A DNA stretch of 64,000 nucleotides from Sulfuricurvum sp. (GCA_030693335.1 JAUYAU010000016.1:1-64000), one strand, 5' to 3'. Positions 35,567 through 45,701 are shown, counted from the stretch's first letter. The notes: generated from the sequence alone by a model not told the origin. Made by a program: numbers and translations.

Positions 35567-35666
35567 TAGATACATGAATTTTTTTATTCATATTAGTTGA
35601 GTCTATTGCTATCAAGTGTATTTATTCGTAAACATAGTGTTATAATAGCACTCAAAAAGGAAAATA

Positions 35667-37079
35667 ATGATCCTAAATAAATCAAAATGGTTACTTTACA
35701 TTATATCCATGATCTTATTTACCTTATATTTATGGACTACCCCGCCGCCTCTGAACATTGACCCAAAAGCGTGGAAATTGTTTGCCATTTTTAGTGCCAC
35801 CATTTTTTCTATTTTATTGAATCTTCTCCCTATTATTGCCGCTTCCATTATTGCCTTAGCTGTAAGTGTATTAAGCGGTATCGTTGAACCTGCAAAAGCG
35901 TATGCCGGATTTTCGGAAAGTTTTATTCTCCTCATCGTCGCCGCCTTTTTGGTTTCCCATGCGGTACATAAATCTGGGCTTGGGAAACGTTTGTCGCTTC
36001 ATATGATTAAACACTTTGGAAAATCAACTCTCGGACTTGGGTACAGCGTGATGCTCACTGATTTACTGATTGCTCCTGCATTTCCTAGTAACACTGCTCG
36101 TTCCGGTGTTTTGTACCCACTGGTTTACGGTCTCGCACACGATTGCGGCTCCAAGGTGGGCGATGGTACTCAAAAAAAAGTGGGAAGCTATTTAATGATG
36201 ACTTCGATGGCGGGGCTTACCGTTTCTTCCGCCATGTGGCTCACTGCTATGGCCGTCAATCCTGTGGGAGCAAAAATCGCCGAAACGATGGGAATCCACA
36301 TCAGCTTCTCCTCTTGGCTCATGGCATCTATGGTTCCTACACTGATTGCATTTATGGCCATACCGTGGGTTTTACACCGTATCTATCCACCGCAACTCAC
36401 TTCCACGCCCGATGCACCTGCCAATGCACAAACCATGCTCAATATTATGGGACCTCTCAGCCGTAACGAATGGATTACCGCCTGTGTATTTTTAGGGATG
36501 CTGATCCTCTGGTCACTCTCAGGGTTCTTTTCAATTGACAAAGCCGCTGTTGCCTTTGGAGGATTAGGTATTCTCATCGCTACAAAGGTTTTTACCGCGG
36601 AAGATTTTCACTCACAGGGAGAAGCGCTTAGTACCCTCATTTGGTTTGCTATACTTTTTGCGCTTAGTACGCAACTCGCCGAAATGGGTTTTATGAGTGC
36701 GGTTGCCAACCATTTTACCTCCTATCTTAGCGAAATGTCATGGATGACTGTTTATACTTTACTCATCGTTTTGTATGTGGCAATTCACTATTTTTTCGTC
36801 TCTCAAAGTGCTCATTTACTTGCCCTTTTCGGACTTTTTTTGAGTATCGGTATGAGTGCCGGAGTGCCGGGTGAATTAATGGCCTTGATGCTGCTTTTTG
36901 CTACGAACTTCAATGCGATCATCACCCCGCAAGGCTCATCCGCCAATGCCATTTATTTGAGTTCAGGTTACATTACGGCACGTGAAATCTACATTTACGG
37001 GGGAGCCGTCACCCTTTTGAACCTTATCATCTATCTTACTATCGGAACGCCATGGATTTTGGCTATTATTCATTCATGA
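35667..37079 (+). CDS. DASS-family (SLC13-like) anion:sodium symporter
   Basis: 470 residues with about 12 membrane segments. Motifs include FSESFILLIVAAFLVSHAVH, APAFPSNTARSGVLYPLV (the SNT-type substrate/sodium loop) and a second re-entrant region (NAIITPQGSSANAIYLSSGY). The family (CitT/DctS/2-oxoglutarate-malate type) imports dicarboxylates or related anions; substrate unknown. A TATAAT (35641-35646) lies upstream. Confidence 0.88.
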   Translation: MILNKSKWLLYIISMILFTLYLWTTPPPLNIDPKAWKLFAIFSATIFSILLNLLPIIAASIIALAVSVLSGIVEPAKAYAGFSESFILLIVAAFLVSHAVHKSGLGKRLSLHMIKHFGKSTLGLGYSVMLTDLLIAPAFPSNTARSGVLYPLVYGLAHDCGSKVGDGTQKKVGSYLMMTSMAGLTVSSAMWLTAMAVNPVGAKIAETMGIHISFSSWLMASMVPTLIAFMAIPWVLHRIYPPQLTSTPDAPANAQTMLNIMGPLSRNEWITACVFLGMLILWSLSGFFSIDKAAVAFGGLGILIATKVFTAEDFHSQGEALSTLIWFAILFALSTQLAEMGFMSAVANHFTSYLSEMSWMTVYTLLIVLYVAIHYFFVSQSAHLLALFGLFLSIGMSAGVPGELMALMLLFATNFNAIITPQGSSANAIYLSSGYITAREIYIYGGAVTLLNLIIYLTIGTPWILAIIHS

Positions 37080-38320
37080 AAACTGCATTTATACGCGTAG
37101 GCCGATACGGTCTTAAAATAACACTTGCTGCTCTTGGTTTAGGTGCTATTTTATATCTGCTGCTGTTTACCTCTTTGGGTAATAATGTATTTAAACCTCT
37201 TATAGAAAAAAATCTTACGACTGTTTTTAACACACCTATACGTATCGATACATTTGCACTTACCCACAATGCATTAACGATACAGTTTCATGATACAGTT
37301 GGAAATAGTGTGAATTTACAAGGTCAATTTTCACTTATCACGCTCAATTTCCATGCTCTTTACCATGCCAAAATAGTTCATAATGGCGGGATTAATACCT
37401 TTGACCTTCCTCTCAAAACTTCAGGTTCCCTAAACGGTGGGTATGGGCTTATGAATATGCACGGTTCAGTCAATCTCTTCGATGGAGAGGTACTTTATCG
37501 TGCCCAATTCAAACGCTTACGCCCTTCTGACATGCATATTTCTATCAAAAACATTGATTATCAAAGTCTCATGCAATGGCTTGAGTATCCTCATCAAAGC
37601 TCTACCGTACTGACAGGAAAAATTGATCTGCATGGGATAGAGCGTCGCGATATCCAAGGAGAGGTAACACTGCGTACCCATACGCAAAACTTTTTTCCCT
37701 CTGAACTTGTCGATGATAACTCGTCGTTCGATTTAATCTCACTCTTTACCGATGATCAGGGTAAAATCCAGCCCTTTCATCTCAATCTCACCCTAGACGC
37801 ATCGATAGATGAGCTTGGGATTTTAGAACAATTTGCCATGCTCCCCCTACGTGGAAGCGGCAATCTTGATGCCACGATCCAAGGAGATCAAGAGCGCCTT
37901 GTCCTTGATGCCAAAAGCAACATCGCATACAGCACAAGCTATGGACGTGTTCATTGGAAAAAGCTACGCCCTTCGTATCTCTATGTGGATATAAAAAACG
38001 CGGATGCGGCAACCCTCTTCCATCTCTTCTCCCAGCCCTCACCCATAGAGGGAAAAGTTGATCTAGATGCGGAATCCAATATCACCAAGACTACCGCAAA
38101 CCTCAGAGTAAACCGCGGTCTGACCTATCCCCATATTTTAAAACGCCAGTACCGATTAACACAACCAAAGACCCGTTTTACTGCCAGGATTTCGGCTCAA
38201 GCCACACCCAAAATGATCCACTATCAAGCTCTCTTCAAATCTGATTTAGCACGCACACAAATAAATAATACTACCACTCACGAGGGGATGTTACACGATC
38301 TGCTGAAAGCCATCCCCTAG
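37076..38320 (+). CDS. AsmA-like membrane-anchored protein
   Basis: 414 residues from the ATG that overlaps the transporter stop (ATGA). An N-terminal membrane helix (about 12-35) is followed by a long beta-rich chain with repeated strand pairs (SGSLNGGYGLMNMHGSVNLF, LTGKIDLHGIERRDIQGEVT, RGSGNLDATIQGDQERLVLD), the usual look of AsmA/DUF748 proteins that bridge the inner and outer membranes. It probably acts in lipid or envelope traffic. Not a close match to a named member. Confidence 0.65.
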   Translation: MKTAFIRVGRYGLKITLAALGLGAILYLLLFTSLGNNVFKPLIEKNLTTVFNTPIRIDTFALTHNALTIQFHDTVGNSVNLQGQFSLITLNFHALYHAKIVHNGGINTFDLPLKTSGSLNGGYGLMNMHGSVNLFDGEVLYRAQFKRLRPSDMHISIKNIDYQSLMQWLEYPHQSSTVLTGKIDLHGIERRDIQGEVTLRTHTQNFFPSELVDDNSSFDLISLFTDDQGKIQPFHLNLTLDASIDELGILEQFAMLPLRGSGNLDATIQGDQERLVLDAKSNIAYSTSYGRVHWKKLRPSYLYVDIKNADAATLFHLFSQPSPIEGKVDLDAESNITKTTANLRVNRGLTYPHILKRQYRLTQPKTRFTARISAQATPKMIHYQALFKSDLARTQINNTTTHEGMLHDLLKAIP

Positions 38321-38367
38321 TCTGGTCACCAAAGGGGAAATTTAATCCCTCTGTCTATAATCTCTCT

Positions 38368-39912
38368 ATGAAAAATCTATCAACCGTTCTCGATTATCAC
38401 AATCGAACCAAGCACCATTCACACCGATATGCCGCCAGTCTAGGCTATATGGACTGGGAAACACAACCCAATCCTTTTCGCTCCTACCGCGATGTGCAAA
38501 ACATTCCACTAGTATTTTCACACATAGATCCGCCCTATCATCTTTTGTTTGAACCAAATGCTCTGCCCCAAGCACCGACGTGTCTCGAGTCACTCTCTCA
38601 TCTCTTGCGCTACTCACTAGGCCTTGCCGCATGGAAACAGCAGGGCAACTCATCATGGGCACTGCGATGCAATGCCTCCAGCGGAAACCTTCACCCTACT
38701 GAGTGTTATGTTATCGCTCCTCCCACACCCGGATTATCAGATAGCTATACCCTCTCGCATTATGCACCAAAAGCGCACGCACTGGAAATACTGCATACCT
38801 TTGATGCACCTATTGAGGGGATGGGGGAAAACGGCTATCTTGTTATTTTGAGCTCGGTCATTTGGAGAGAGGCATGGAAATACGGAGAGCGTTGCTGGAG
38901 ATATTGCCAACTCGATGCGGGTCACGCCCAAGAAGCCCTTCGTCTGAGCGCCAAGAGTCTGGGATGGAACAGTACGCTCTTGAGTGTAGACACCTCAGCA
39001 CTTGCAACGCTTTGTGGATTGGATCAGTTTGATCGCTTTCATCCCGATGAACGTGAATCTGCCGATATGATGCTGTGGATTTCTCCCAAAGAAGCTCCCA
39101 ATTCACTGATTCTCCCCAGCACGCCAAATCTCACTTCCGTTGCCAATGTCCTCAGCCCTGACCATCACCCGTGGCCGATATTAGCGGTGATTGATGAAGC
39201 AACACAGGGAACCTATATTCCTGACTCAATGATGGATACCAAACGCATCACGCCAAATCCCTCCAGAGGTTCTGCCGAGATCTTTCTCAAACGCCGAAGC
39301 GCGCAGGCCATGGACGGCTCATCGATTACGAAAGAGCAATTCGCACAATTGCTTGATTCCTGCGATGACCTGCAAGATACTACGGATGTCCACTTTGTCC
39401 TATTTGTGCATCGTGTCATCGGTATGGAATCGGGACTGTATCTGCTGACCCGCAATCGTAATGAACTTACTGACCTTCGCGCATCTCTGAGCCCAGATTA
39501 TGCGTGGCAACCGCAGGACATCTTGGATAATCGCCTTTTCCTACTGCGTGCGGGTGACTACCGAGGAGCTGCCAAAATGATCTCCTGTAATCAGGACATT
39601 GCCAAAGAGAGCGCTTTTAGTATGGGGATGCTCTGCCGTTTTGCCCCAACACTTGAGGAACATGGCTCAGTAGCCTACAAACATCTCTATCATGAGTGTG
39701 GAGCATTAGGGCAAATGCTTTATTGCGAAGCGACTACTATGGGTCTAAGTGCGACAGGGATTGGATGTTTCTTGGACGATGAAATGCACCGGCTTTTAGG
39801 TATAACAAACGAGCGTTATCAGAGTTTGTACCACTTCACAATCGGTCGTGCCATCGTCGATACCCGACTGGCGACCCTAGAACCCTACGCGCATCTTCAT
39901 CCCTTTGTCTGA
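38368..39912 (+). CDS. SagB/ThcOx-type dehydrogenase with two nitroreductase-like halves
   Basis: 514 residues. The N-terminal half has YHNRTKHH, LRCNASSGNLHPTECYVI and a SLGW segment; the second half has FLKRRSAQAMDG, a KMISCNQDIA segment, and EATTMGLSATGIGCFLDDEM. Two flavin (FMN) nitroreductase folds in one chain are typical of the SagB-like family that oxidises azolines in some peptide natural products. No precursor peptide or YcaO gene is near, so the substrate is unknown. It ends by overlapping comF convergently (16 bases). Confidence 0.82.
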   Translation: MKNLSTVLDYHNRTKHHSHRYAASLGYMDWETQPNPFRSYRDVQNIPLVFSHIDPPYHLLFEPNALPQAPTCLESLSHLLRYSLGLAAWKQQGNSSWALRCNASSGNLHPTECYVIAPPTPGLSDSYTLSHYAPKAHALEILHTFDAPIEGMGENGYLVILSSVIWREAWKYGERCWRYCQLDAGHAQEALRLSAKSLGWNSTLLSVDTSALATLCGLDQFDRFHPDERESADMMLWISPKEAPNSLILPSTPNLTSVANVLSPDHHPWPILAVIDEATQGTYIPDSMMDTKRITPNPSRGSAEIFLKRRSAQAMDGSSITKEQFAQLLDSCDDLQDTTDVHFVLFVHRVIGMESGLYLLTRNRNELTDLRASLSPDYAWQPQDILDNRLFLLRAGDYRGAAKMISCNQDIAKESAFSMGMLCRFAPTLEEHGSVAYKHLYHECGALGQMLYCEATTMGLSATGIGCFLDDEMHRLLGITNERYQSLYHFTIGRAIVDTRLATLEPYAHLHPFV

Positions 39913-40478
39913 GCATCCGTAAGCGTTAGACATAGAATCACTTTTTTTCCCTGCGCATGAAGCACTTCGGTGGCTTCGGTGAGGGTTGTTCCTGTTGTAA
40001 CAATATCATCGACCAAAATCACCTCTTCCTCTCCAAAAGAAACGTACCTAAAATCTCTCGGATTTGCCAGACGCTCTTCCACACTTTTTCCCGCATATTT
40101 GTGATGCTGCGTAGCGCGAAGTTTTCCGTACAACGGGGTAATAAGAGGTGATTTTAGGGCACGATTGAGAATCGCCGTATGGGCATAACCGCTGGTGGCA
40201 TGATCATCGATTCCTATCGATACTACCTTATTTTCATAGCTCCACTCTTTGGCAAACCGTTGTATCGAACGCTTTGCCATAATGGTGTAAATATAGTGTC
40301 CTAAATCGGTATGTTTGGTGAGGAGCAATGGCTCGATGTCGCTGTAAGAGAAAAAAGAGTAGACGGGAATGGAACCTAATATTTTGCGTTTGTAGAGATT
40401 GGGGGTTAAAAAGTTATCCTGACATGTCTTGCAAATATGCGAAAAGATCGACCACTTCTCGCATAACATACATCTCAT
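39897..40478 (-). CDS. ComF-family phosphoribosyltransferase-like protein
   Basis: 193 residues. The N-terminal Cys pairs (MRCMLCEKW, CKTCQ) look like a zinc knuckle, and VILVDDIVTTGTTLTEA is the PRPP loop. ComF proteins assist uptake of single-stranded DNA in natural transformation and possibly primosome work. The gene is downstream of lepA, separated by three hairpins. Confidence 0.88.
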   Translation of the reverse strand: MRCMLCEKWSIFSHICKTCQDNFLTPNLYKRKILGSIPVYSFFSYSDIEPLLLTKHTDLGHYIYTIMAKRSIQRFAKEWSYENKVVSIGIDDHATSGYAHTAILNRALKSPLITPLYGKLRATQHHKYAGKSVEERLANPRDFRYVSFGEEEVILVDDIVTTGTTLTEATEVLHAQGKKVILCLTLTDAQTKG

Positions 40479-40488
40479 AATTAATTCT

Positions 40489-40571
40489 CGAAAAACTTGT
40501 TTTTCGTAGCTTTAGGGGAATGCAAGGGACAATTTGTCCCTGCCACTGAAACGGATGTATTCGTTTTAGTG
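40489..40571. repeat. Three successive stem-loops between lepA and comF
   Basis: Within 83 bases: CGAAAAAC-TT-GTTTTTCG (40489-40506), AGGGACAA-T-TTGTCCCT (40525-40541) and a 10-bp stem CACTGAAACG/CGTTTTAGTG with one G-U pair (40544-40571). They occupy most of the 106-base gap. They may be an RNA processing or attenuation region of lepA-comF mRNA, or a small repetitive element. Confidence 0.6.
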
Positions 40572-40584
40572 TATAACATAATGA

Positions 40585-42375
40585 TTAGTCCATTTTGAGA
40601 ACAGACATAAAGGCCTCTTGAGGAAGTTGTACTTTCCCAATCGCCTTCATCCGTTTTTTACCCTCTTTTTGTTTGTCAAGCAGTTTTCGTTTACGGGAAA
40701 TATCTCCGCCGTAACACTTGGCCGTCACATTTTTACCCATGGATTTTACCGTTTCACGGGCGATAACACGGTTACCGATCGAAGCTTGGATCGCCACTTC
40801 AAACAGCTGTCGAGGGACGATCTCTTTCATATTGCTCACCAGTGCACGACCGCGATGCTCTGCAGAGGTACGTGGAACGATAACACTGAGGGCATCGACC
40901 ACTTCTCCAGCAACACGGACATCGAGCTTGACCAAATCGCCATCACGAAACTCGATAGGATCGTAGTCGAAACTCGCATACCCTTTGGAGGTTGATTTGA
41001 GTTTGTCGTAAAAATCAACCACGATCTCATTCATCGGCATGACGTAGATGAGCATGACGCGCGTTTCATTGAGATACTCCATCTTCTCCTGCATCCCGCG
41101 CTTATTGGTCAAAAGGGTAATGACATTACCCAAATAATCGGTCGGAGTGATCACCGTTGCTCGGACATACGGTTCTTCGATTTTGTCAATAACTTGTGGC
41201 TCAGGAAGCTCGCTTGGATTTTGCACCTCGACCATCGTTCCATCGGTTTTATAGACTTTATAAATAACTGAGGGAGCCGTTGCAATGAGATCGAGATTAA
41301 ACTCTCTCTCCAAACGTTCTTTGATAACTTCCATATGAAGCATTCCCAAAAATCCGACACGAAATCCAAATCCAAGAGCAACGGATGTTTCAGGTTCATA
41401 ACTTAAGCTGCTGTCATTGAGCTTGAGTTTATCCAATGCATCACGTACCGCTTCAAACTCATCCGTATCGATCGGATAAAGCCCTGCAAATACAAAAGGC
41501 TTAGCGGGAGCATACTCACCGACAGGCTCACGTGCGGGATTACGAGCATCCGTGATGGTATCCCCTACACGAATCGTCCCCACTTCTTTGACACCCAGCA
41601 CAACAATTCCGATTTCGCCGCTTTTAATACTTTGAGTCTTTTGACGTTTCAAAGGATGGGGATACATCAACTCTAATACCGTATGGTTATCACCATTGTG
41701 CATGAGTTTGATCATCTGACCCATCTTGATTTCGCCATCAAAAACACGAACAAGAGCCATAGCTCCTTGATACGCATCAAACCACGAATCGTAAATAATT
41801 GCTTTGGTCGTCGCATTGGAATCACCCACAGGGGAGGGAATACGATCTACAATCGCATCAATGAGTTCCCGAATGCCCACACCCGTTTTTGCGGAAATCA
41901 GAACCGCATCGGTTGCATCGATACCGATCGTTGTTTCGATCTCTTCAGCCACGCGCTCAGGTTCCGCTGCTGGAAGATCGATTTTATTGATAACAGGGAT
42001 AAGGGTTAGATTATTTTCCATTGCCATATAGACGTTGGCGATGGTTTGGGCCTCCACCCCTTGTGCCGCATCGACAATAAGCAAGGCCCCATCTGACGAT
42101 GCGAGTGATTTAGATACTTCATAACTAAAATCAACGTGGCCCGGAGTATCGATTAGATTGAGGATGTATTGCTTGCCGTCTTTGACGTAATCCAAACGGA
42201 CACTTTGCGCTTTAATCGTAATCCCGCGCTCTTGCTCGATGTCCATGGTATCCATCATCTGCTTGCTTAATTCACGATCCGAAACCGCTCCGCATTCTTG
42301 GATAATACGGTCTGCCAAAGTACTCTTACCGTGATCGATGTGAGCGATGATTGAAAAGTTGCGAATGTTGTCCAT
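40585..42375 (-). CDS. lepA: Elongation factor 4 (back-translocase)
   Basis: 596 residues. GTPase motifs: [23 protein letters not shown] and NKIDLP; the LepA-specific C-terminus ends with [20 protein letters not shown] and AFMSVLKMD. It remodels stalled ribosomes. A conserved housekeeping gene with its own promoter. Confidence 0.97.
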   Translation of the reverse strand: MDNIRNFSIIAHIDHGKSTLADRIIQECGAVSDRELSKQMMDTMDIEQERGITIKAQSVRLDYVKDGKQYILNLIDTPGHVDFSYEVSKSLASSDGALLIVDAAQGVEAQTIANVYMAMENNLTLIPVINKIDLPAAEPERVAEEIETTIGIDATDAVLISAKTGVGIRELIDAIVDRIPSPVGDSNATTKAIIYDSWFDAYQGAMALVRVFDGEIKMGQMIKLMHNGDNHTVLELMYPHPLKRQKTQSIKSGEIGIVVLGVKEVGTIRVGDTITDARNPAREPVGEYAPAKPFVFAGLYPIDTDEFEAVRDALDKLKLNDSSLSYEPETSVALGFGFRVGFLGMLHMEVIKERLEREFNLDLIATAPSVIYKVYKTDGTMVEVQNPSELPEPQVIDKIEEPYVRATVITPTDYLGNVITLLTNKRGMQEKMEYLNETRVMLIYVMPMNEIVVDFYDKLKSTSKGYASFDYDPIEFRDGDLVKLDVRVAGEVVDALSVIVPRTSAEHRGRALVSNMKEIVPRQLFEVAIQASIGNRVIARETVKSMGKNVTAKCYGGDISRKRKLLDKQKEGKKRMKAIGKVQLPQEAFMSVLKMD

Positions 42376-42409
42376 ATTTTACTTATCTCATTTTTTTAAT
42401 ATTAGGCTT

Positions 42410-42415
42410 ATTATA
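42410..42415 (-). promoter_or_regulatory. -10 box of lepA
   Basis: TATAAT on the minus strand, 34 bases before the lepA ATG; no convincing -35. Confidence 0.45.
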
Positions 42416-42493
42416 GCAAAAAGTGCCTTACAGAGGCTCCATGACTGACGCTTCTTCTCTAGCCAATTCAGCATAACACAACCCATGAATCAC

Positions 42494-42499
42494 TATAAT
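42494..42499 (+). promoter_or_regulatory. -10 box of galU
   Basis: TATAAT, 28 bases before the galU ATG, with an A/T-rich upstream region and no clear -35. Confidence 0.45.
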
Positions 42500-42527
42500 A
42501 AACAATAAATTCACCCTAAAGAGAACC

Positions 42528-43370
42528 ATGAAAAAGAAATCCTCAATCGAAATCTGTCTTTTCCCGGCAGCAGGTTACGGAACACGCTTTTTACCGGCAA
42601 CCAAATCAATGCCAAAAGAGATGCTCCCAATCCTCACCAAACCACTCATACAGTACGGTGTCGAGGAAGCAATGAGTGCCGGAATGCATACAATGGCCAT
42701 CGTAACAGGGCGTGGAAAACGGGCGATTGAGGATCATTTCGATATCAGCTACGAGCTGGAGCACCAAATCAAAGGAACGAGCAAAGAGAAGATGCTCGCC
42801 GACATACGTTATATCATTGATAAATGTACTTTTTCCTACACACGGCAAAAAGAGATGAAAGGACTGGGTCACGCAATCTTAACAGGCCAACCACTTGTGG
42901 GTCATGAACCTTTTGCGGTTATTTTAGCCGATGATCTGTGTGTAAACGAAGCTGAAGGTGTTTTGGCTCAAATGGTAAAACTGTATGAAACATACCAATG
43001 TTCGATTGTCGCCATCGAAGAGATCGATCCAGAGCAAACCGATAAATACGGCGTTATTGCGGGTGTTGAGATCGAACCCGGTATTTATCGTGTCAGCACC
43101 ATGGTTGAAAAACCTTCCCCTGCCGATGCGCCGACCAATCTCGCCATCATCGGACGGTATATCCTCACCCCTGATATCTTTGATATTTTACAGCAAACCA
43201 AGCCCGGAAAAGGTGGGGAAATTCAAATTACCGATGCTCTCATGGAACAAGCACTTCAAGGCAAAGTTATTGCGTATAAATTCCGTGGAAAACGTTACGA
43301 TTGTGGAAGTATTGACGGATACGTTCAAGCAACCGTTGAACTTTATAACGAAATGAAAGACGCATACTAG
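42528..43370 (+). CDS. galU: UTP-glucose-1-phosphate uridylyltransferase
   Basis: 280 residues. PAAGYGTRFLPATKSMPKEM is the nucleotide-binding signature; KGLGHAIL, LADDLC and VEKPSPADAP follow. It makes UDP-glucose for envelope glycans. Single gene, ending at a hairpin shared with prs. Confidence 0.95.
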   Translation: MKKKSSIEICLFPAAGYGTRFLPATKSMPKEMLPILTKPLIQYGVEEAMSAGMHTMAIVTGRGKRAIEDHFDISYELEHQIKGTSKEKMLADIRYIIDKCTFSYTRQKEMKGLGHAILTGQPLVGHEPFAVILADDLCVNEAEGVLAQMVKLYETYQCSIVAIEEIDPEQTDKYGVIAGVEIEPGIYRVSTMVEKPSPADAPTNLAIIGRYILTPDIFDILQQTKPGKGGEIQITDALMEQALQGKVIAYKFRGKRYDCGSIDGYVQATVELYNEMKDAY

Positions 43371-43372
43371 GG

Positions 43373-43397
43373 TTCTCTAAGGAAACCCTTTAGAGAA
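43373..43397. terminator. Bidirectional hairpin between galU and prs
   Basis: TTCTCTAAGG and CCCTTTAGAGAA pair around AAA with one bulge. An A-run follows on the plus strand and upstream U content is moderate, so it may end both convergent transcripts. Confidence 0.55.
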
Positions 43398-43404
43398 AAA
43401 GAAG

Positions 43405-44334
43405 TTAACTAAATAGAGAGTTTACGCTCTCATTGTGGTACACACGGCGGATAACCTCTGCAAACAACGGAGCAACGCTGATGACTTTAATCTTATCGCT
43501 GTGGCCGCGAAGAACAAGTGTATTCGAAACAACAAGCTCATCGAGTTCGCCGTTATTAATATTGTCATAGGCATTGCCGCTAAGAACCGCATGCGTCGCA
43601 CACGCCATGACTGAAGTGGCTCCGCGCTTTTTGAGTGCAGCTGCCGCTTTTACCATTGTTCCTGCCGTATCGACCATATCGTCAATCATGATGACGTCTT
43701 TGCCCTCAACATCTCCAATGATGTTCATCACTTCAGATTCATTCGCTTTTTCGCGGCGTTTATCCACAATTACCATCTCAAGACCAAGCTTTTCCGCAAA
43801 ATAACGAGCCCGCGCAACCCCCCCGATATCCGGAGAAGCAATAACCGGATTGGCGAGATTTTTTGCACTGATGTATTCCTGGAAAATAATAGATCCGTAA
43901 AGATTATCGACGGGAATATCAAAGAAGCCTTGAATTTGACCTGCATGCAAGTCAATGGTTACCACACGGTCAACCCCTGCCTTTTCAAACATGTCCGCAA
44001 CCAAACGTGCCGTAATCGGGACACGAGGTGCCGCTTTTCGGTCTTGGCGCGCATATCCAAAATAAGGAACAACAGCGGTAATGGAACTGGCAGAACTTCG
44101 TCGAAGCGCATCGGTCATAATAAGTAATTCCATAAGGTTGTCGTTGGAAGGCGCACCCGTGCTTTGAATAATAAATACATCGCGTCCGCGAACGCTTTCA
44201 GCAATCTGAACGTTTATTTCACCGTCACTAAAGCGCTTTATTTCCGCCTTTGAAAGGGGAACATCGAGTGTTTTACAAACTTCTACCGAAAATTCGGTAC
44301 ATGCAGAACCGCTGAAAATTTTATACCCGCGCAT
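43405..44334 (-). CDS. prs: Ribose-phosphate pyrophosphokinase
   Basis: 309 residues from the ATG at 44334; a GTG two codons earlier is too close to the AGAGGA site, so the ATG is preferred. RFSDGEINVQIAESVRGRDV, FGYARQDRK and the PRPP loop MIDDMVDTAGTMVKAA are intact. It makes PRPP for purines, pyrimidines, His and Trp. Confidence 0.96.
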   Translation of the reverse strand: MRGYKIFSGSACTEFSVEVCKTLDVPLSKAEIKRFSDGEINVQIAESVRGRDVFIIQSTGAPSNDNLMELLIMTDALRRSSASSITAVVPYFGYARQDRKAAPRVPITARLVADMFEKAGVDRVVTIDLHAGQIQGFFDIPVDNLYGSIIFQEYISAKNLANPVIASPDIGGVARARYFAEKLGLEMVIVDKRREKANESEVMNIIGDVEGKDVIMIDDMVDTAGTMVKAAAALKKRGATSVMACATHAVLSGNAYDNINNGELDELVVSNTLVLRGHSDKIKVISVAPLFAEVIRRVYHNESVNSLFS

Positions 44335-44393
44335 GCGCACATCCTCTAGACCAAGATTTAAGTACCGTAATTGTAGCCTGATATCACTTAGGA

Positions 44394-45581
44394 TTAGGTT
44401 CGATAATCCGCATTTATTTTCACGTATTCATGACCTAAATCGCATCCATACGCCACAAAACTACCGGTATTTAATCCTATATCACAGTGAATGGTAAATG
44501 CCTCTTTTTGCATCACCGCAGCGGCAAACGGTTCTAATTTCTCGTCAAAAAGAAGTTCCCCTTTTTTATACACACACACCTCATCAAACCATATACTCAA
44601 AGTGCTCTCATCGCACTCAATACCACTGGCTCCGATGGTAGAAGCGATACGCCCCCAGTTAGGGTCTTCCCCAAAAAGAGCCGTCTTGACCAGCAATGAA
44701 TTACTCAATGCTTTTGCCGCAATTTCTGCTTGGGCATTGTCTTTCGCACTGGTTATTTTATACGTAACCAGCTTCGTCGCACCCTCACCATCACGTACCA
44801 TCTCTTTGGCTAAAAAAAGCATAATTGCCTCTAATGCTTCTTTGAATGCTGCTGGATGGAAAATACCGCTTTTACCATTGGCCATCACCAGCACCGTATC
44901 ATTGGTCGAGGTATCCCCATCCACGCTTGCTGCATTAAAGGTCGTATGGGTGCATTCATCCAACATTTTTTGCATGGCTAATGCATCCACTTGCGCATCG
45001 GTCGTGATGAAACACAGCATCGTAGCCATCGCAGGATTGATCATTCCCGCACCCTTTGCCATCGCCCCTATACGAAACGATTTCCCGTCTTCGAGGTTAA
45101 CCTCAAGCGCAATACGTTTGGCAAATGTGTCGGTTGTCATAATCGCTTCAGACGCATTTTTTCCCTCACGCGCTGACAAGTCAAAATTCATCGCACCCTC
45201 AATGATTTTACCTTTTGGTAGACGTACGCCGATAACACCCGTTGAACTCATAACCGGATGCTGAATCTGGGGAAATTTTCCACTAAGGGCATTTAAGACT
45301 TCATCAATATCCGCTATCCCAGCAGGTCCCGTCATGGCATTGGCATTTTTGGCATTGATAAGGACAAAATTTCCCTCAAATACCTCTTTTTTACGAAAGT
45401 GACGGATTGGTGCCGCAGTCATTTTATTGGTGGTAAAAACTGAAGCAATTGCACAAGGAGTGTCTGAATAAATAAACGCCAGATCTTTCGCACCCTCTTT
45501 TTTCAAACCGATATGAATGCCGTCAGCATAAAAACCAGAAGCTGCACATACGCCGCCGTCAATATTTTCTATGGTATACAT
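44394..45581 (-). CDS. argJ: Glutamate N-acetyltransferase/ornithine acetyltransferase
   Basis: 395 residues. The self-cleavage site lies in SVDGDTSTNDTVL, with the Thr nucleophile generating alpha and beta chains; MAKGAGMINPAMATML is the other family signature, and the C-terminus GCDLGHEYVKINADYRT is typical. It recycles acetyl groups in arginine synthesis. Confidence 0.95.
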   Translation of the reverse strand: MYTIENIDGGVCAASGFYADGIHIGLKKEGAKDLAFIYSDTPCAIASVFTTNKMTAAPIRHFRKKEVFEGNFVLINAKNANAMTGPAGIADIDEVLNALSGKFPQIQHPVMSSTGVIGVRLPKGKIIEGAMNFDLSAREGKNASEAIMTTDTFAKRIALEVNLEDGKSFRIGAMAKGAGMINPAMATMLCFITTDAQVDALAMQKMLDECTHTTFNAASVDGDTSTNDTVLVMANGKSGIFHPAAFKEALEAIMLFLAKEMVRDGEGATKLVTYKITSAKDNAQAEIAAKALSNSLLVKTALFGEDPNWGRIASTIGASGIECDESTLSIWFDEVCVYKKGELLFDEKLEPFAAAVMQKEAFTIHCDIGLNTGSFVAYGCDLGHEYVKINADYRT

Positions 45582-45660
45582 GAAAAAAACTCCAATGATG
45601 ATTAAGTATCGTATTATAAATGGGTGTTGATTAAAATAAAGGGAAGTTAAAAGAAAAGAT

Positions 45661-45695
45661 CGGGAAGGACTCCCGAAATGCGTGGGACACCACGC
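45661..45695 (-). terminator. Double hairpin terminator of rpmB
   Basis: Minus strand: GCGTGG-TGTC-CCACGC (45680-45695), then CGGGA-GTCCT-TCCCG (45661-45675) followed by ATCTTTTCTTTTAA. Confidence 0.75.
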
Positions 45696-45701
45696 GGGAA
45701 G

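Noticed and set aside
35640-35655. TAGCACTC near grpE as part of a CIRCE element
   Set aside because: Only one half is present, with no GAGTGCTAA partner at the right distance, and it is closer to the divergent transporter gene.
38368-39912. Peptide natural-product (azoline) gene cluster
   Set aside because: Only the SagB-type enzyme is present; no YcaO, precursor peptide or exporter was found around it.
44341-44405. GGTTCGATAATCC resembling a tRNA T-arm
   Set aside because: No matching acceptor or anticodon arms nearby; it overlaps the 3' end of argJ.
44491-45264. 257-codon plus-strand frame opposite argJ
   Set aside because: Antisense shadow of argJ; no recognisable domain and no ribosome-binding site.
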